Source: Neiella litorisoli
GTDB lineage: Bacteria > Pseudomonadota > Gammaproteobacteria > Enterobacterales > Neiellaceae
DNA length: 64,000 bases
Direction: 5' to 3'
NCBI RefSeq assembly: GCF_014773395.1
Contig: NZ_JACXAF010000020.1
Location: 1 to 64,000, forward strand
Shown: piece by piece, positions 9,006-17,422 of the stretch
Numbering within the stretch: the stretch's first letter is position 1
How the letters are laid out: every line of letters starts with the position of its first letter
Translations under genes and position numbers: made by a program
The notes under the pieces: generated by a model
Database searches by the model: none
What the model was told of the DNA's origin: nothing
What the model saw: the letters and a program-made list of their open reading frames with translations, nothing else

Positions 9006-10349
9006 TCACATTTGACTCCCAACAATCGGCTCTAGCTCCGCCAATTGTCTAGGCTGATATAACCGTAAACAAAAATCGTCGAGCGACTCGAGCAAGGGGA
9101 TATCCAAACACAAGCGTTGCTCCAACTGCCGTTTCTGCAATGGCACTTCGACGCCAAACAAGGTGACTTGGCTTGGCAATTGGCTTTCATCGCCTTCAGC
9201 CAATAACCAAGCCACTGCGATGCGATAATAGGCCTCGGTCATCAGCGACCTTTTTAGTAGCCGTGACAGTTGCTCCAGTTTTTCTTGCACCAGCGCAGAT
9301 CCGATCAAATTTTGATCGGACCAATTAGCCCCCAGATCAGGCCAGCTGTTGGCCGCATCGACCAGCGACTCAATGCCGTCGCTGCCGGTCATCAAGCTCA
9401 TCGCGGTTGTGTAACTGTCAGCCAGTGCATTCACCGTGGCATGACGCTGCCAAATAATCCGCTGTAACAATTCTGAGACTTGCAGATCCCAATCCAGCGC
9501 ATCGCTGACACCATCGCGATCAATCCGATCAAAGGTCGTCACGGCGAGGGCAAAACTGCGATTCAAAATCGGCTCTAGCGATGCCGCCAACTCAGGCTGC
9601 TGCTGCAATACGGTCAATTGCTTGGCGGCGCTGGCCAGCAACTCGGGACGTTGCTGTAAAAAAGCGACCAGCCAGCCAAGCTCTACTTTTAATGCCCGCT
9701 GCAATAACGAGCGATATGCGGTGATGTTGGTCTGGCGAAGGTGGCTTAACAAATGCTCGAGGTGTTCATTTAAGTCAGCAAAGGCTTGTTCAGGATCATC
9801 GTCCATGGCGCTTATCACCGCCGCTAAATTCAGCTCAAATGCCGATGACAGTTGCTGTTTAGGAAACGGCACCTTGTCCATCATATGGGTTTCGGGCGCT
9901 TTCGGAGCAGCTGCAGCCAACAGCAATTCTAACCGCACCAGCCAAGCTTTTTGCTCGGCCAGAACCTCGTCAATACGCGCCATATTGGCATCGATGACCG
10001 GTAAACATTCACGCATCGACACATAACAAGGCAAGCCAAAACGCCAGGTCGATGCTTCAGCTAACTTCATATCGTCTTCGGCTGGCTCAATATGCAAGCG
10101 CCAACGTTGCTCACCGTAAGCCTGTGGCGAGGAATCACTGGGCGCATCAAAACCCAGCATCAGATAAAAGGACGCATTTTCCGCATCCGTTGCAGTCTGC
10201 TGCGCCGTTTTCGCCAGCCAAATTTTACTCTGTTCAGAAAGCCCCGGCTGTCGGAACAATAGCGCCAGAACAAGTGCCCAAATCAGCAGAATAATGCCAG
10301 CAACCCAAACGATGACACGCCAGCGAGACGGAGCAGAAATGGAGGTCAT
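9006..10349 (-). CDS. Uncharacterised single-pass inner-membrane protein
   Basis: A 447-residue protein with no recognised family. A basic N-terminus (SRWRVIV) is followed by one strong hydrophobic segment at about residues 9-31, and the rest looks soluble, mainly alpha-helical and leucine/glutamine-rich, presumably periplasmic. A cysteine pair (CYVSMREC) near residue 110 and another (CLDIPLLESLDDFC) near the C-terminus could form disulfides. Its ATG overlaps the stop codon of the upstream lipoprotein gene by 4 bp (ATGA), so the two are translationally coupled and probably work together at the envelope. Confidence 0.75.
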   Translation of the reverse strand: MTSISAPSRWRVIVWVAGIILLIWALVLALLFRQPGLSEQSKIWLAKTAQQTATDAENASFYLMLGFDAPSDSSPQAYGEQRWRLHIEPAEDDMKLAEASTWRFGLPCYVSMRECLPVIDANMARIDEVLAEQKAWLVRLELLLAAAAPKAPETHMMDKVPFPKQQLSSAFELNLAAVISAMDDDPEQAFADLNEHLEHLLSHLRQTNITAYRSLLQRALKVELGWLVAFLQQRPELLASAAKQLTVLQQQPELAASLEPILNRSFALAVTTFDRIDRDGVSDALDWDLQVSELLQRIIWQRHATVNALADSYTTAMSLMTGSDGIESLVDAANSWPDLGANWSDQNLIGSALVQEKLEQLSRLLKRSLMTEAYYRIAVAWLLAEGDESQLPSQVTLFGVEVPLQKRQLEQRLCLDIPLLESLDDFCLRLYQPRQLAELEPIVGSQM

Positions 10350-10996
10350 TCGGTGTACATCCTATTGTTGCGATAAAGCTGCAAACGCTGGCGATAATCA
10401 GAAAGCATGTCGTCACCGAGATCACCTTCTTTGAGCAACATGGTGATCGCCTTCTGCTGCACTTTTGCCGCCTCGGTGAAATTCCCCAGAGCAGCCGCGA
10501 CGGCCGCTAGGGTGTCCGTTGACATGGCATCCAGCTCGGCCACGCTTTGCAATTGCTGAATGTAATCATTGGCCTGCTCCGGATCGCGCAGCGCTGTGAT
10601 TTTGCTGGTTGCTAAAAACCAAGCCATATCATTCAACATGCCGGCATCGGTTGGATCTAAGCTACGTGTCAGTAACTCCAAACCAAGGTAGGGATCATGG
10701 CCAGTCGCGCCGCCTTGCATGTAGGCATAACCCAACTGGCGAATACAAGGTAGATGTCCGCCGTTAGCACATTTTGAATACCAGTAAATTGCCGTTAACG
10801 GACGCCCTTGCTGGAGCAGCGCTTCGGCATATTCGAATTGCCCCTGCCAATCTTGGTAAGCAGGTGTTTGGTCATCGAACGGTTGCTGCGGCTCGGGCTT
10901 CAGCGATTGCAGCCGTTGCACCACCAACAAATCGTTACCACAACCGGAGAGCAAAACACTCGCCAGCGCTGTGATTAGCAATAACGTCGCTCTCAT
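10346..10996 (-). CDS. Lipoprotein with TPR/Sel1-like helical repeats
   Basis: A 216-residue predicted lipoprotein. The signal sequence ends in a lipobox (LLSGC, Cys19), followed by GND. An Asp at +2 of the mature form is absent, which suggests outer-membrane sorting. The segment ALLQQGRPLTAIYWYSKCANGGHLPCIRQLGYAY resembles Sel1/TPR repeats, usually protein-binding. It overlaps both neighbours by 4 bp (upstream 88-aa lipoprotein, downstream 447-aa membrane protein), making a tight three-gene unit. Specific function unknown. Confidence 0.8.
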   Translation of the reverse strand: MRATLLLITALASVLLSGCGNDLLVVQRLQSLKPEPQQPFDDQTPAYQDWQGQFEYAEALLQQGRPLTAIYWYSKCANGGHLPCIRQLGYAYMQGGATGHDPYLGLELLTRSLDPTDAGMLNDMAWFLATSKITALRDPEQANDYIQQLQSVAELDAMSTDTLAAVAAALGNFTEAAKVQQKAITMLLKEGDLGDDMLSDYRQRLQLYRNNRMYTE

Positions 10997-11259
10997 TCTG
11001 TGGGATTCACTTTTTTAACGGCAATCACTTCGGGATCGCCGCAGGCACTACAAGCATTGCCGTAAGATTTTGTGGTGCCATCGGCAAGCAAACCATCTGC
11101 TGGCTCGTATTGCATGGTGCAGATTTCTGGGCGAGGCTCAGGGCACTTGGTGAAGCCTTTTGGTAATTGCTCTGGCTGGGGTTGAGATTGGCACGCCGCC
11201 ACCATCAAGACCATGCCGCAGCTTCCAATTAGGGTTCGATAGTTAGTCTTTACTTTCAT
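10993..11259 (-). CDS. Small lipoprotein with Kazal-like cysteine motif
   Basis: An 88-residue predicted lipoprotein with lipobox VAAC (Cys23). The mature part has cysteines in the order CPEPRPEIC...YGNACSAC. The arrangement C-x6-C, then DGTTKSYGNAC, resembles a Kazal-type inhibitor core (P-V-C-G-x-DG-x-TY-x-N-x-C). Kazal domains in animals inhibit serine proteases; small bacterial proteins with this motif are known but their targets are not. It is the first gene of a coupled three-gene unit and lies 48 bp after the GGDEF-EAL gene on the same strand. Confidence 0.7.
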   Translation of the reverse strand: MKVKTNYRTLIGSCGMVLMVAACQSQPQPEQLPKGFTKCPEPRPEICTMQYEPADGLLADGTTKSYGNACSACGDPEVIAVKKVNPTE

Positions 11260-11307
11260 AGTTTAACTTACCTATTGGCCAAGCTCAGCGGTTGAGCCTG
11301 GCGATGG

Positions 11308-13557
11308 TTATACCTGTCCGGTTTGGCTTGTCTGGTCGTCATCATGCTCCAGACTCAAGCGGCCTAATTCCGGCTTTCCATAATGGTAGCCTTGGGCAAA
11401 TTGAACACCAATTTGCTCCAATTGTTGAGCGACCTTGTCATTTTCAACAAATTCAGCCACCAGCTGGAAACCCCTTAATTTTGAAATGGTCACTAAGAAT
11501 TCCAGCAGTGGGATGACCGCATCGTCAGTGCTCAACTTGCGGATAAAGCAGCCATCTACCTTAACGTAATCAAACGGCAAACTGAGTAAATTGTTCACCG
11601 AAGAATAGCCAACCCCAAAGTCATCCAGAGCAACTTGGCAGCCAAGCGCCTGCAGCCGCTCAATATTACGCTGGGTTAAGCTAATATTCTCCAGCGCCGC
11701 ACTTTCGGTAATTTCAACCACCAGCGCTGGACCGCAACCACTGAACTCAATGCGTTGCAGAAGTGTCTCTGTCAACTGCGCATCCGACATCGACAGTCCC
11801 GAAATGTTCACGGCCAAGCGGTGTCTTTGGTTGTTTCGGCGCATTTGCATCAACAAGGTCAACACTTGGTTGAGCACCCACTTATCGAGCACGCCAACGT
11901 CCCGTTGCCGCTCTGCCGCTTGGATCAGCGGGTATGCCGAGACATAACTACCGACTTCGTCCTCAATCCGCAACAGCACCTCGTAATGAGAAATGCTGCC
12001 GTCATTCACTCTCACGATGGGCTGATAAGCTAATGCCAAACGCTGATCCCGAATCGCCGAATGAACTCTTGAGTACATAAAGCGCTGCTTTAATAAGTAG
12101 CCTTCCAGATCAGGATCGCGCAACGATGCATAACGACCTTTGCCCTGAGCTTTGGAGTAATTTAACGCGATGTCGGCGCGCGTCATCAAGACATCAAACT
12201 CATTGCCATGCTCAGGCGCGACCACCACACCAATCGACAAACTCAAACGGTGCAGCATGTTGTCACCAGCCAGCATAATTTGCCGGCTCGCTTCCAACAA
12301 TTTAGCGGCCAACTGCTCACCCTGCTCAAGCGTTGAGCCCGGCATCCAAACGGCAAATTCATCGCCAGCGATGCGAGCAGCCCGATATGGCAACTGGACA
12401 TGCTCAGCGAGAATCGATGCCAGCTTGATCAGCATGTCGTTACCTAACTGATGGCCACTGGCATCGTTAATCTCTTTAAAATCATCAATATCAATGAGTA
12501 GTAGCGCCGAGGAGTCGGCATCATGAATGGTTTGCTGCAGCAGCTGATGAAAGCTTTCGCGGTTGGCTAGTCCAGTCATCCCATCGTGTTGGGTCAGCCA
12601 GTCTTTATCATTGCTGATCTGCGCTAGGGTTGCTTTGGTTGCCTCATCTTGCAAGCCATAAATGGCTAGCTTGCGGACAAAGTTGCGGGCCAGTTCGGGA
12701 GCGTGTTGCATACTGCCAACAAGGCGTTTCTGGACCACTTCAAAGTTGCCAGATTCGATCGCACTCAGGGTTTTCTCAAGCTGTCGGAACAGTTGCCGCC
12801 AGCCTTGCTGCCTCTTCCCATACAAGTGAGTCAGCAATGCCATTCCCGAGAGAGTCAACACCAACAACAACAGCAATACGTACCAATGCACAGCAATTGC
12901 AGGCGGATCACTTCGCTGACCACTGAGTATCATTGGCACCCCGTCGAGCACGGGGCCAGAGGCGCTTTTCCAATCGTCACTCTGGCGACTGGAAAAATAC
13001 AAACCAATATCTTGTTCCACGCTACTGGCTGCTAGTTTTTGCAGTGATGCCCGTGTCGCTCCAGCCACACTCAGATTTAAGCCCAACCTGCTGCCCTGCA
13101 CGCTGAGCCACTGTGGTAAATCGACATCAGCAATCAATTCGTCGCTACCGCGAGAAATGCGCAATAACAGACGACAAGAAGGCTGGCACAGCCAATGTTT
13201 GGTTTCTAACTTGCGAGGGATTTGGTCGGCTCGGTCAAAGCCTGCGGAGACGTTCCACACTTTACCGTTGACACGGTGCATTAACCCGTTGAGCTTCAGG
13301 TCAGCTTGGTTTGGTTGCTTGATGAGTTGCTCCAGCCAAGCATCACTCGGGCGCTTGGGGCCAGCATAAAAGTCCGATTCTAAGCCAGCTCGAACGAGCT
13401 CAATATCGCGAGCCAACAACTGACTGATGAGATCGAGTTGCTGCGACAGTTTGTCATCATCTGCTCGGCTATTGGGGATTAGTAACAACAGGGTGTAGAG
13501 CAAGGCCATCATGACGCCAGCCACCACCACAATCCAAATCCTCCGAATGGCGATCAT
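11308..13557 (-). CDS. Membrane GGDEF-EAL cyclic-di-GMP protein with periplasmic sensor region
   Basis: A 749-residue predicted c-di-GMP turnover enzyme. Order: N-terminal membrane segment (about 6-28), periplasmic region (about 30-225), second membrane segment (about 226-246), linker, GGDEF domain (active-site variant AGDEF near residue 396), EAL domain (about 490-740). The EAL signature reads EVLLR rather than EALLR, while DDFGVGYSS and the later EFVEN are kept, so phosphodiesterase activity is plausible and cyclase activity possible. The periplasmic region has CQPSC and matches no sensor I recognise. It lies 95 bp after the MbaA-like gene and may belong to the same transcript. Confidence 0.9.
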   Translation of the reverse strand: MIAIRRIWIVVVAGVMMALLYTLLLLIPNSRADDDKLSQQLDLISQLLARDIELVRAGLESDFYAGPKRPSDAWLEQLIKQPNQADLKLNGLMHRVNGKVWNVSAGFDRADQIPRKLETKHWLCQPSCRLLLRISRGSDELIADVDLPQWLSVQGSRLGLNLSVAGATRASLQKLAASSVEQDIGLYFSSRQSDDWKSASGPVLDGVPMILSGQRSDPPAIAVHWYVLLLLLVLTLSGMALLTHLYGKRQQGWRQLFRQLEKTLSAIESGNFEVVQKRLVGSMQHAPELARNFVRKLAIYGLQDEATKATLAQISNDKDWLTQHDGMTGLANRESFHQLLQQTIHDADSSALLLIDIDDFKEINDASGHQLGNDMLIKLASILAEHVQLPYRAARIAGDEFAVWMPGSTLEQGEQLAAKLLEASRQIMLAGDNMLHRLSLSIGVVVAPEHGNEFDVLMTRADIALNYSKAQGKGRYASLRDPDLEGYLLKQRFMYSRVHSAIRDQRLALAYQPIVRVNDGSISHYEVLLRIEDEVGSYVSAYPLIQAAERQRDVGVLDKWVLNQVLTLLMQMRRNNQRHRLAVNISGLSMSDAQLTETLLQRIEFSGCGPALVVEITESAALENISLTQRNIERLQALGCQVALDDFGVGYSSVNNLLSLPFDYVKVDGCFIRKLSTDDAVIPLLEFLVTISKLRGFQLVAEFVENDKVAQQLEQIGVQFAQGYHYGKPELGRLSLEHDDDQTSQTGQV

Positions 13558-13652
13558 CGCTAAAGTTCCTCTCTAGCCAACCACGTATTAGTGATAGCCA
13601 CACTGACCATCGCGAAAAAATTGCAAGTCGTTCATTTACTCCTCGATATTGC

Positions 13653-16016
13653 TCATTGGCTGTCGGTATCCTCAGTTTCAGCAGCTTGCCCGACCATTGA
13701 GCGATGATAGCTTAACAATAGCTGTTCAAGCGAAATAGGAGCACAAAATAAATGCCCTTGCAGCGAGTGCTTGCCGAATTGTTGCACTATCTCAAGTTGT
13801 CGCTCGGTTTCGACCCCTTCAATGGTCACTTGCAAATTCAATGCTTCGGCTGCGCGGATTAAACTTTCCATCAAAATTCGTACCGTCGGTAGCTCCACTT
13901 CATCGGTAAAGCTCTTATCAACTTTTAAGGTGTTTATCGGAAACGAACTTAATTGTTTGATGGAGGTATAGCCGGTGCCAAAGTCATCAATCGCCAGCGA
14001 AATACCAAAATCGGCCCACTCGCGCATGACTTGGCTGGATATTTCGCTCCACTCCATTTGGACCGTCTCGGTGATTTCTAGCTCGATGTTTTTTAGGTAT
14101 TGCCGATGCTGCTCCAACAAAGGTCGGAGAAAATCAGAAAATTGATGATCCTTCAGTTCGGCGGCAGAAATGTTAATGCTCAGTTTGAATTCGCTGCCAA
14201 ACTGGGCCTCCAGCTCAGGTAGCGCCGTTAATGCTTTCTCAACCACCCAATGATCAATGGCGCGAAACACGCCACAAGCCTCAGCAATCGGAATAAAGTC
14301 AGTGGGCGTCACTCGGCCTAGCTTCGGCGAATCCCAGCGCAGCAAGACTTCAGCGCCAATCACTCGGCTGATATCTTCGCCACTGAAAATCGGCATATAG
14401 GCAAGGCTTAACTCGTTGGATAAATCAGCACTGCGCAACGACTCTTCAATTTCTTTTCGCCGCTGCAGACGCTCTGCCATTTCCTGAGAAAATAGACGGT
14501 ATTGATTCTTGCCGTGTTGCTTCGCCTGATACATGGCCGCATCAGCATTCGACAACAGCGCCCCTGAATCGAGCGCATCTTGTGGATAGCTGGCAATGCC
14601 AATACTAGCTCGAACCGGCAATAGCAGCTGACCAAGCTCAAAGCCCGAGCGGAACAGCTCGATGATTTCCCCTGCGACCTGTTCACTTTGCTCATGTTGG
14701 TGCTCGGCAATAATCAATATGGCGAACTCATCACCTGCTAAACGCGCCACTCGAATGCTGCCGGGAGCTTGAATTTGCTGTTGATACAGCTCTGCCTTAT
14801 GCGATAGCTGTTGCGCAAAGTGAATCAGCAGTTCATCACCCACTTTGTGGCCAAAACTGTCGTTGACGAACTTAAAGTTATCTAAATCAATAAATAACAA
14901 ACTCGCCGTCAGCTGCTTTTGGCGACATTGTTCGATGCTATCGTTCACTTGTTGAGTAAAGGCCAAACGATTCGGAAGACCAGTCAAATTGTCCGTCAGA
15001 GCAAGTTGATGACTTTCATCCCGAGCTTGTTTGAGCTTTCGGTATAGCTTTAAGAAAGCTTGTTTCAGTGAATACAGCTCTTTGACGTCGCGCTTTAAAT
15101 CAGGCGCGATCGAATCTATTTCATTGGCTTTAATTGATTTTTCTAAATCTTGAATCGGTCTAACGAGGGTTAAGCGAACCAGCAATGCCATCAGTGCCAA
15201 AGTCAGCAGCATTACGGTGACAAACAGCACCAGAACTTGTTTGAGGACTTTAACCGTTTCGCCGTCTAACAACGAAAACGGCACCAACAGATTAATGGTG
15301 TGGCCATCAAGCACCGGCTGACTCAACACCAGTCCGGGTTCAGTTTTGGCCAATTTGGGTTCGCGATTAAATGAGATTGAGCCTTCGCCATATCGCGCCA
15401 ACACATTGGCAATACTGTCATTTAAAGCATAACCAGAGAGCACTTGGGCAATGACAGTACTGTCTTGCAATTGTGATGGTAGCGGCGGATGCAACGACAG
15501 CGGATCGACACGACTCATCAATAGCATGCGGTATTCATCGCCGGTGCGATAAAGCAGCACATCGCGGATCAGCTGAGAGTCGGCAAATCGCTTGAACAAC
15601 ATTCGCTCTTCGCTGAGGTGTTCAACGAACGGATCTAATGACGTTTCCACCATGACGGTGGAATTGTGCTCTTTGTCGAGCACCACCAAGGCGTAATATA
15701 AATCGGCATGATTCGACAGGGAACGAACAATTTGTTCGCTCGAACGCTGGCTCGCCAGCGACCAGAAACGATCGCCACTTTGCTGCAAAAAAGACACAAA
15801 AACAGGAGCTTGCAAAAGCGCTTGCTGCACTCCCATTAAATAGTCACGGGACATCTGAATATTGGCGTGCACGTTCGCTAGGGCAAACTCCGCGCGCGAA
15901 CTTTCCAGCTTTTGAATCGCATCGGTTCGCTGCTGATAAAACAAATAAGCAATGCCGATAAACGCCGTTAGCAAAGGCGGAAACAATGCCAGCAGTGCGC
16001 GTCTATTGAGTGGCAT
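13653..16016 (-). CDS. mbaA: MbaA-like membrane GGDEF-EAL protein paired with polyamine-binding protein
   Basis: A 787-residue c-di-GMP protein: membrane segment at about 6-25, large periplasmic region, second membrane segment near 255-275 with a HAMP-like stretch after it, GGDEF domain (AGDEF near residue 425), EAL domain with EVLLRW near 555 and DDFGTGYTS. The frame is open to a GTG at 16034, but the ATG at 16016 has GGAG 8 bp upstream and is preferred. It overlaps the end of the NspS-like gene by 14 bp. In Vibrio cholerae the periplasmic polyamine sensor NspS is encoded next to and controls the GGDEF-EAL protein MbaA. The same pairing and layout is the basis for this name; orthology has not been tested. 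Confidence 0.85.
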   Translation of the reverse strand: MPLNRRALLALFPPLLTAFIGIAYLFYQQRTDAIQKLESSRAEFALANVHANIQMSRDYLMGVQQALLQAPVFVSFLQQSGDRFWSLASQRSSEQIVRSLSNHADLYYALVVLDKEHNSTVMVETSLDPFVEHLSEERMLFKRFADSQLIRDVLLYRTGDEYRMLLMSRVDPLSLHPPLPSQLQDSTVIAQVLSGYALNDSIANVLARYGEGSISFNREPKLAKTEPGLVLSQPVLDGHTINLLVPFSLLDGETVKVLKQVLVLFVTVMLLTLALMALLVRLTLVRPIQDLEKSIKANEIDSIAPDLKRDVKELYSLKQAFLKLYRKLKQARDESHQLALTDNLTGLPNRLAFTQQVNDSIEQCRQKQLTASLLFIDLDNFKFVNDSFGHKVGDELLIHFAQQLSHKAELYQQQIQAPGSIRVARLAGDEFAILIIAEHQHEQSEQVAGEIIELFRSGFELGQLLLPVRASIGIASYPQDALDSGALLSNADAAMYQAKQHGKNQYRLFSQEMAERLQRRKEIEESLRSADLSNELSLAYMPIFSGEDISRVIGAEVLLRWDSPKLGRVTPTDFIPIAEACGVFRAIDHWVVEKALTALPELEAQFGSEFKLSINISAAELKDHQFSDFLRPLLEQHRQYLKNIELEITETVQMEWSEISSQVMREWADFGISLAIDDFGTGYTSIKQLSSFPINTLKVDKSFTDEVELPTVRILMESLIRAAEALNLQVTIEGVETERQLEIVQQFGKHSLQGHLFCAPISLEQLLLSYHRSMVGQAAETEDTDSQ

Positions 16017-17085
16017 GAATTTTCTCCAGAGCACTTAATATCCGGCTTCTTAAATTAATCGCGTCGATAGTCACCGGGGCATAGGGCTGCAGTCGTTTTT
16101 TCTGCGCCTCTGGCAGGTGAACAATCGGGTCTTGTCGATACGCCTCTGACGTCAGCGGCAATGCCGCCATATTTGGCGTCGCCGTGTGGGTATATTCAGC
16201 ATTTAGCGCCGCGTTTTCGGGTTGCTGGATGAAATTGAGAAACTGGCTTGCCGCCGCTTGATTTTCCGATTGCGCAATCACTGCAAAGCAATCAGTCCAC
16301 AGCAAGCTGCCGTCGGATGGCAGCAAGTATTGCCAATGCTCATGGCCCGACAAGTCATTAAGAATTTTTTGATCACCTGAGTAAGCCAGCGCCGCGAATA
16401 GCTGATTGAAGTCTGGATAGCTTTGAGCCGCGGTAATGATGTACTCCAAAGTACGGACATTGGGTAGCCACAATTTGGTCAACTCAAATGCTTCGCGCAG
16501 GTGAGTAACCTTATTGGTGTTAATGGGGTAATCAAGACTGATCAATGCAGGGATCAGTGAATCGAACAGATCGACATGACCGGCAATGTGGCCTCTTAAA
16601 TAGGTCGGCGGATCGAGAAATTTTGACCAAGTATCAATGTCCTCTGGCTTCACCAGATCGGCGCGATACACCACACCTAACGTTCCCCAAGAATAGGCCA
16701 CACCGAATAATTCTGGCCCGGCGTTACAGGCTTGATGAATGGCTGGGTCAATGTGCTTTAAGTTGGGCAGTTGTTGAGGGGGTAACGCCGCGAGCCGGCT
16801 CTGCTTGGCATACAGGCCAATTTGCTGGGAATCCATCAGGGCAATGTCGATGTATCGCCCAGCTTGGGAGGACAAGATTTGATCTCGCATTTCGTCGGAA
16901 TCAAAGTAGGCTAGCCGAACTTCGATACCCGTTTGTTGCTCAAACGACGCTTTGACTTCAGGAGAGAGGTATTCTTCCCAGGTAAGGATATTCAGAACTT
17001 GTGCGGCTTGAGCCAACGCCGAACAGCCAACAAACAAGATGAAAGTCGAGAATAGCCGCCGAACATGAAGCCCTATTTGAGTCAT
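16003..17085 (-). CDS. nspS: NspS-like periplasmic polyamine-binding protein
   Basis: A 360-residue protein of the PotD/PotF type. A cleavable signal peptide (about 1-27, ending ALAQA) is followed by the family start VLNILTWEEYLSPEV, the substrate-region segment YFDSDEMRDQIL and FGVAYSWGTLGVVYRADLV. No polyamine ABC transporter genes adjoin it; instead it overlaps a GGDEF-EAL gene, as in the nspS-mbaA operon where the protein signals rather than transports. Predicted role: bind spermidine or norspermidine in the periplasm and modulate the partner's c-di-GMP activity. Ligand is inferred only from family and context. Confidence 0.85.
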   Translation of the reverse strand: MTQIGLHVRRLFSTFILFVGCSALAQAAQVLNILTWEEYLSPEVKASFEQQTGIEVRLAYFDSDEMRDQILSSQAGRYIDIALMDSQQIGLYAKQSRLAALPPQQLPNLKHIDPAIHQACNAGPELFGVAYSWGTLGVVYRADLVKPEDIDTWSKFLDPPTYLRGHIAGHVDLFDSLIPALISLDYPINTNKVTHLREAFELTKLWLPNVRTLEYIITAAQSYPDFNQLFAALAYSGDQKILNDLSGHEHWQYLLPSDGSLLWTDCFAVIAQSENQAAASQFLNFIQQPENAALNAEYTHTATPNMAALPLTSEAYRQDPIVHLPEAQKKRLQPYAPVTIDAINLRSRILSALEKIHATQ

Positions 17086-17422
17086 TAAGCCACTCCTTTT
17101 GGCTTTGTTCGAACAACAACGTCAGCATTGTTGTTCGTTAACATCTACCTAGTGTGCCAGTCTTTTGGCTCAAATCAACTCAACAATCTGAATAATACCA
17201 ATCCAAGGCAATATTTATCTCACCTCAGCTTGAATAAGCCTCTATCGGGCACCTCGAACATTTGACAAAGTTTCGGACTATTCGCTGGGACCGGTTACTT
17301 CTGAAACCAGCTCACAGAACCGGTCACAAAGTCTCTAAATCCACCCGCCATATGCTAGTTTTGATAGGTCGCAAGGCTAGGCGATCAACCATAAATCAAT
17401 CACATAATTCACGAGAACCATC
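17086..17422. promoter_or_regulatory. Divergent intergenic region with paired ACCGGT sites
   Basis: A 337-bp region between the minus-strand nspS-like gene and the plus-strand amylase gene. It holds two copies of ACCGGT at 17290-17295 and 17319-17324, spaced 29 bp start to start, in related contexts (GGACCGGTTAC and GAACCGGTCAC). CG-centred palindromes like this are typical of LacI-family operators, which often control starch and maltose genes. A TTGACA occurs at 17262-17267 but has no good -10 at proper spacing. No small gene is evident. Confidence 0.35.
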
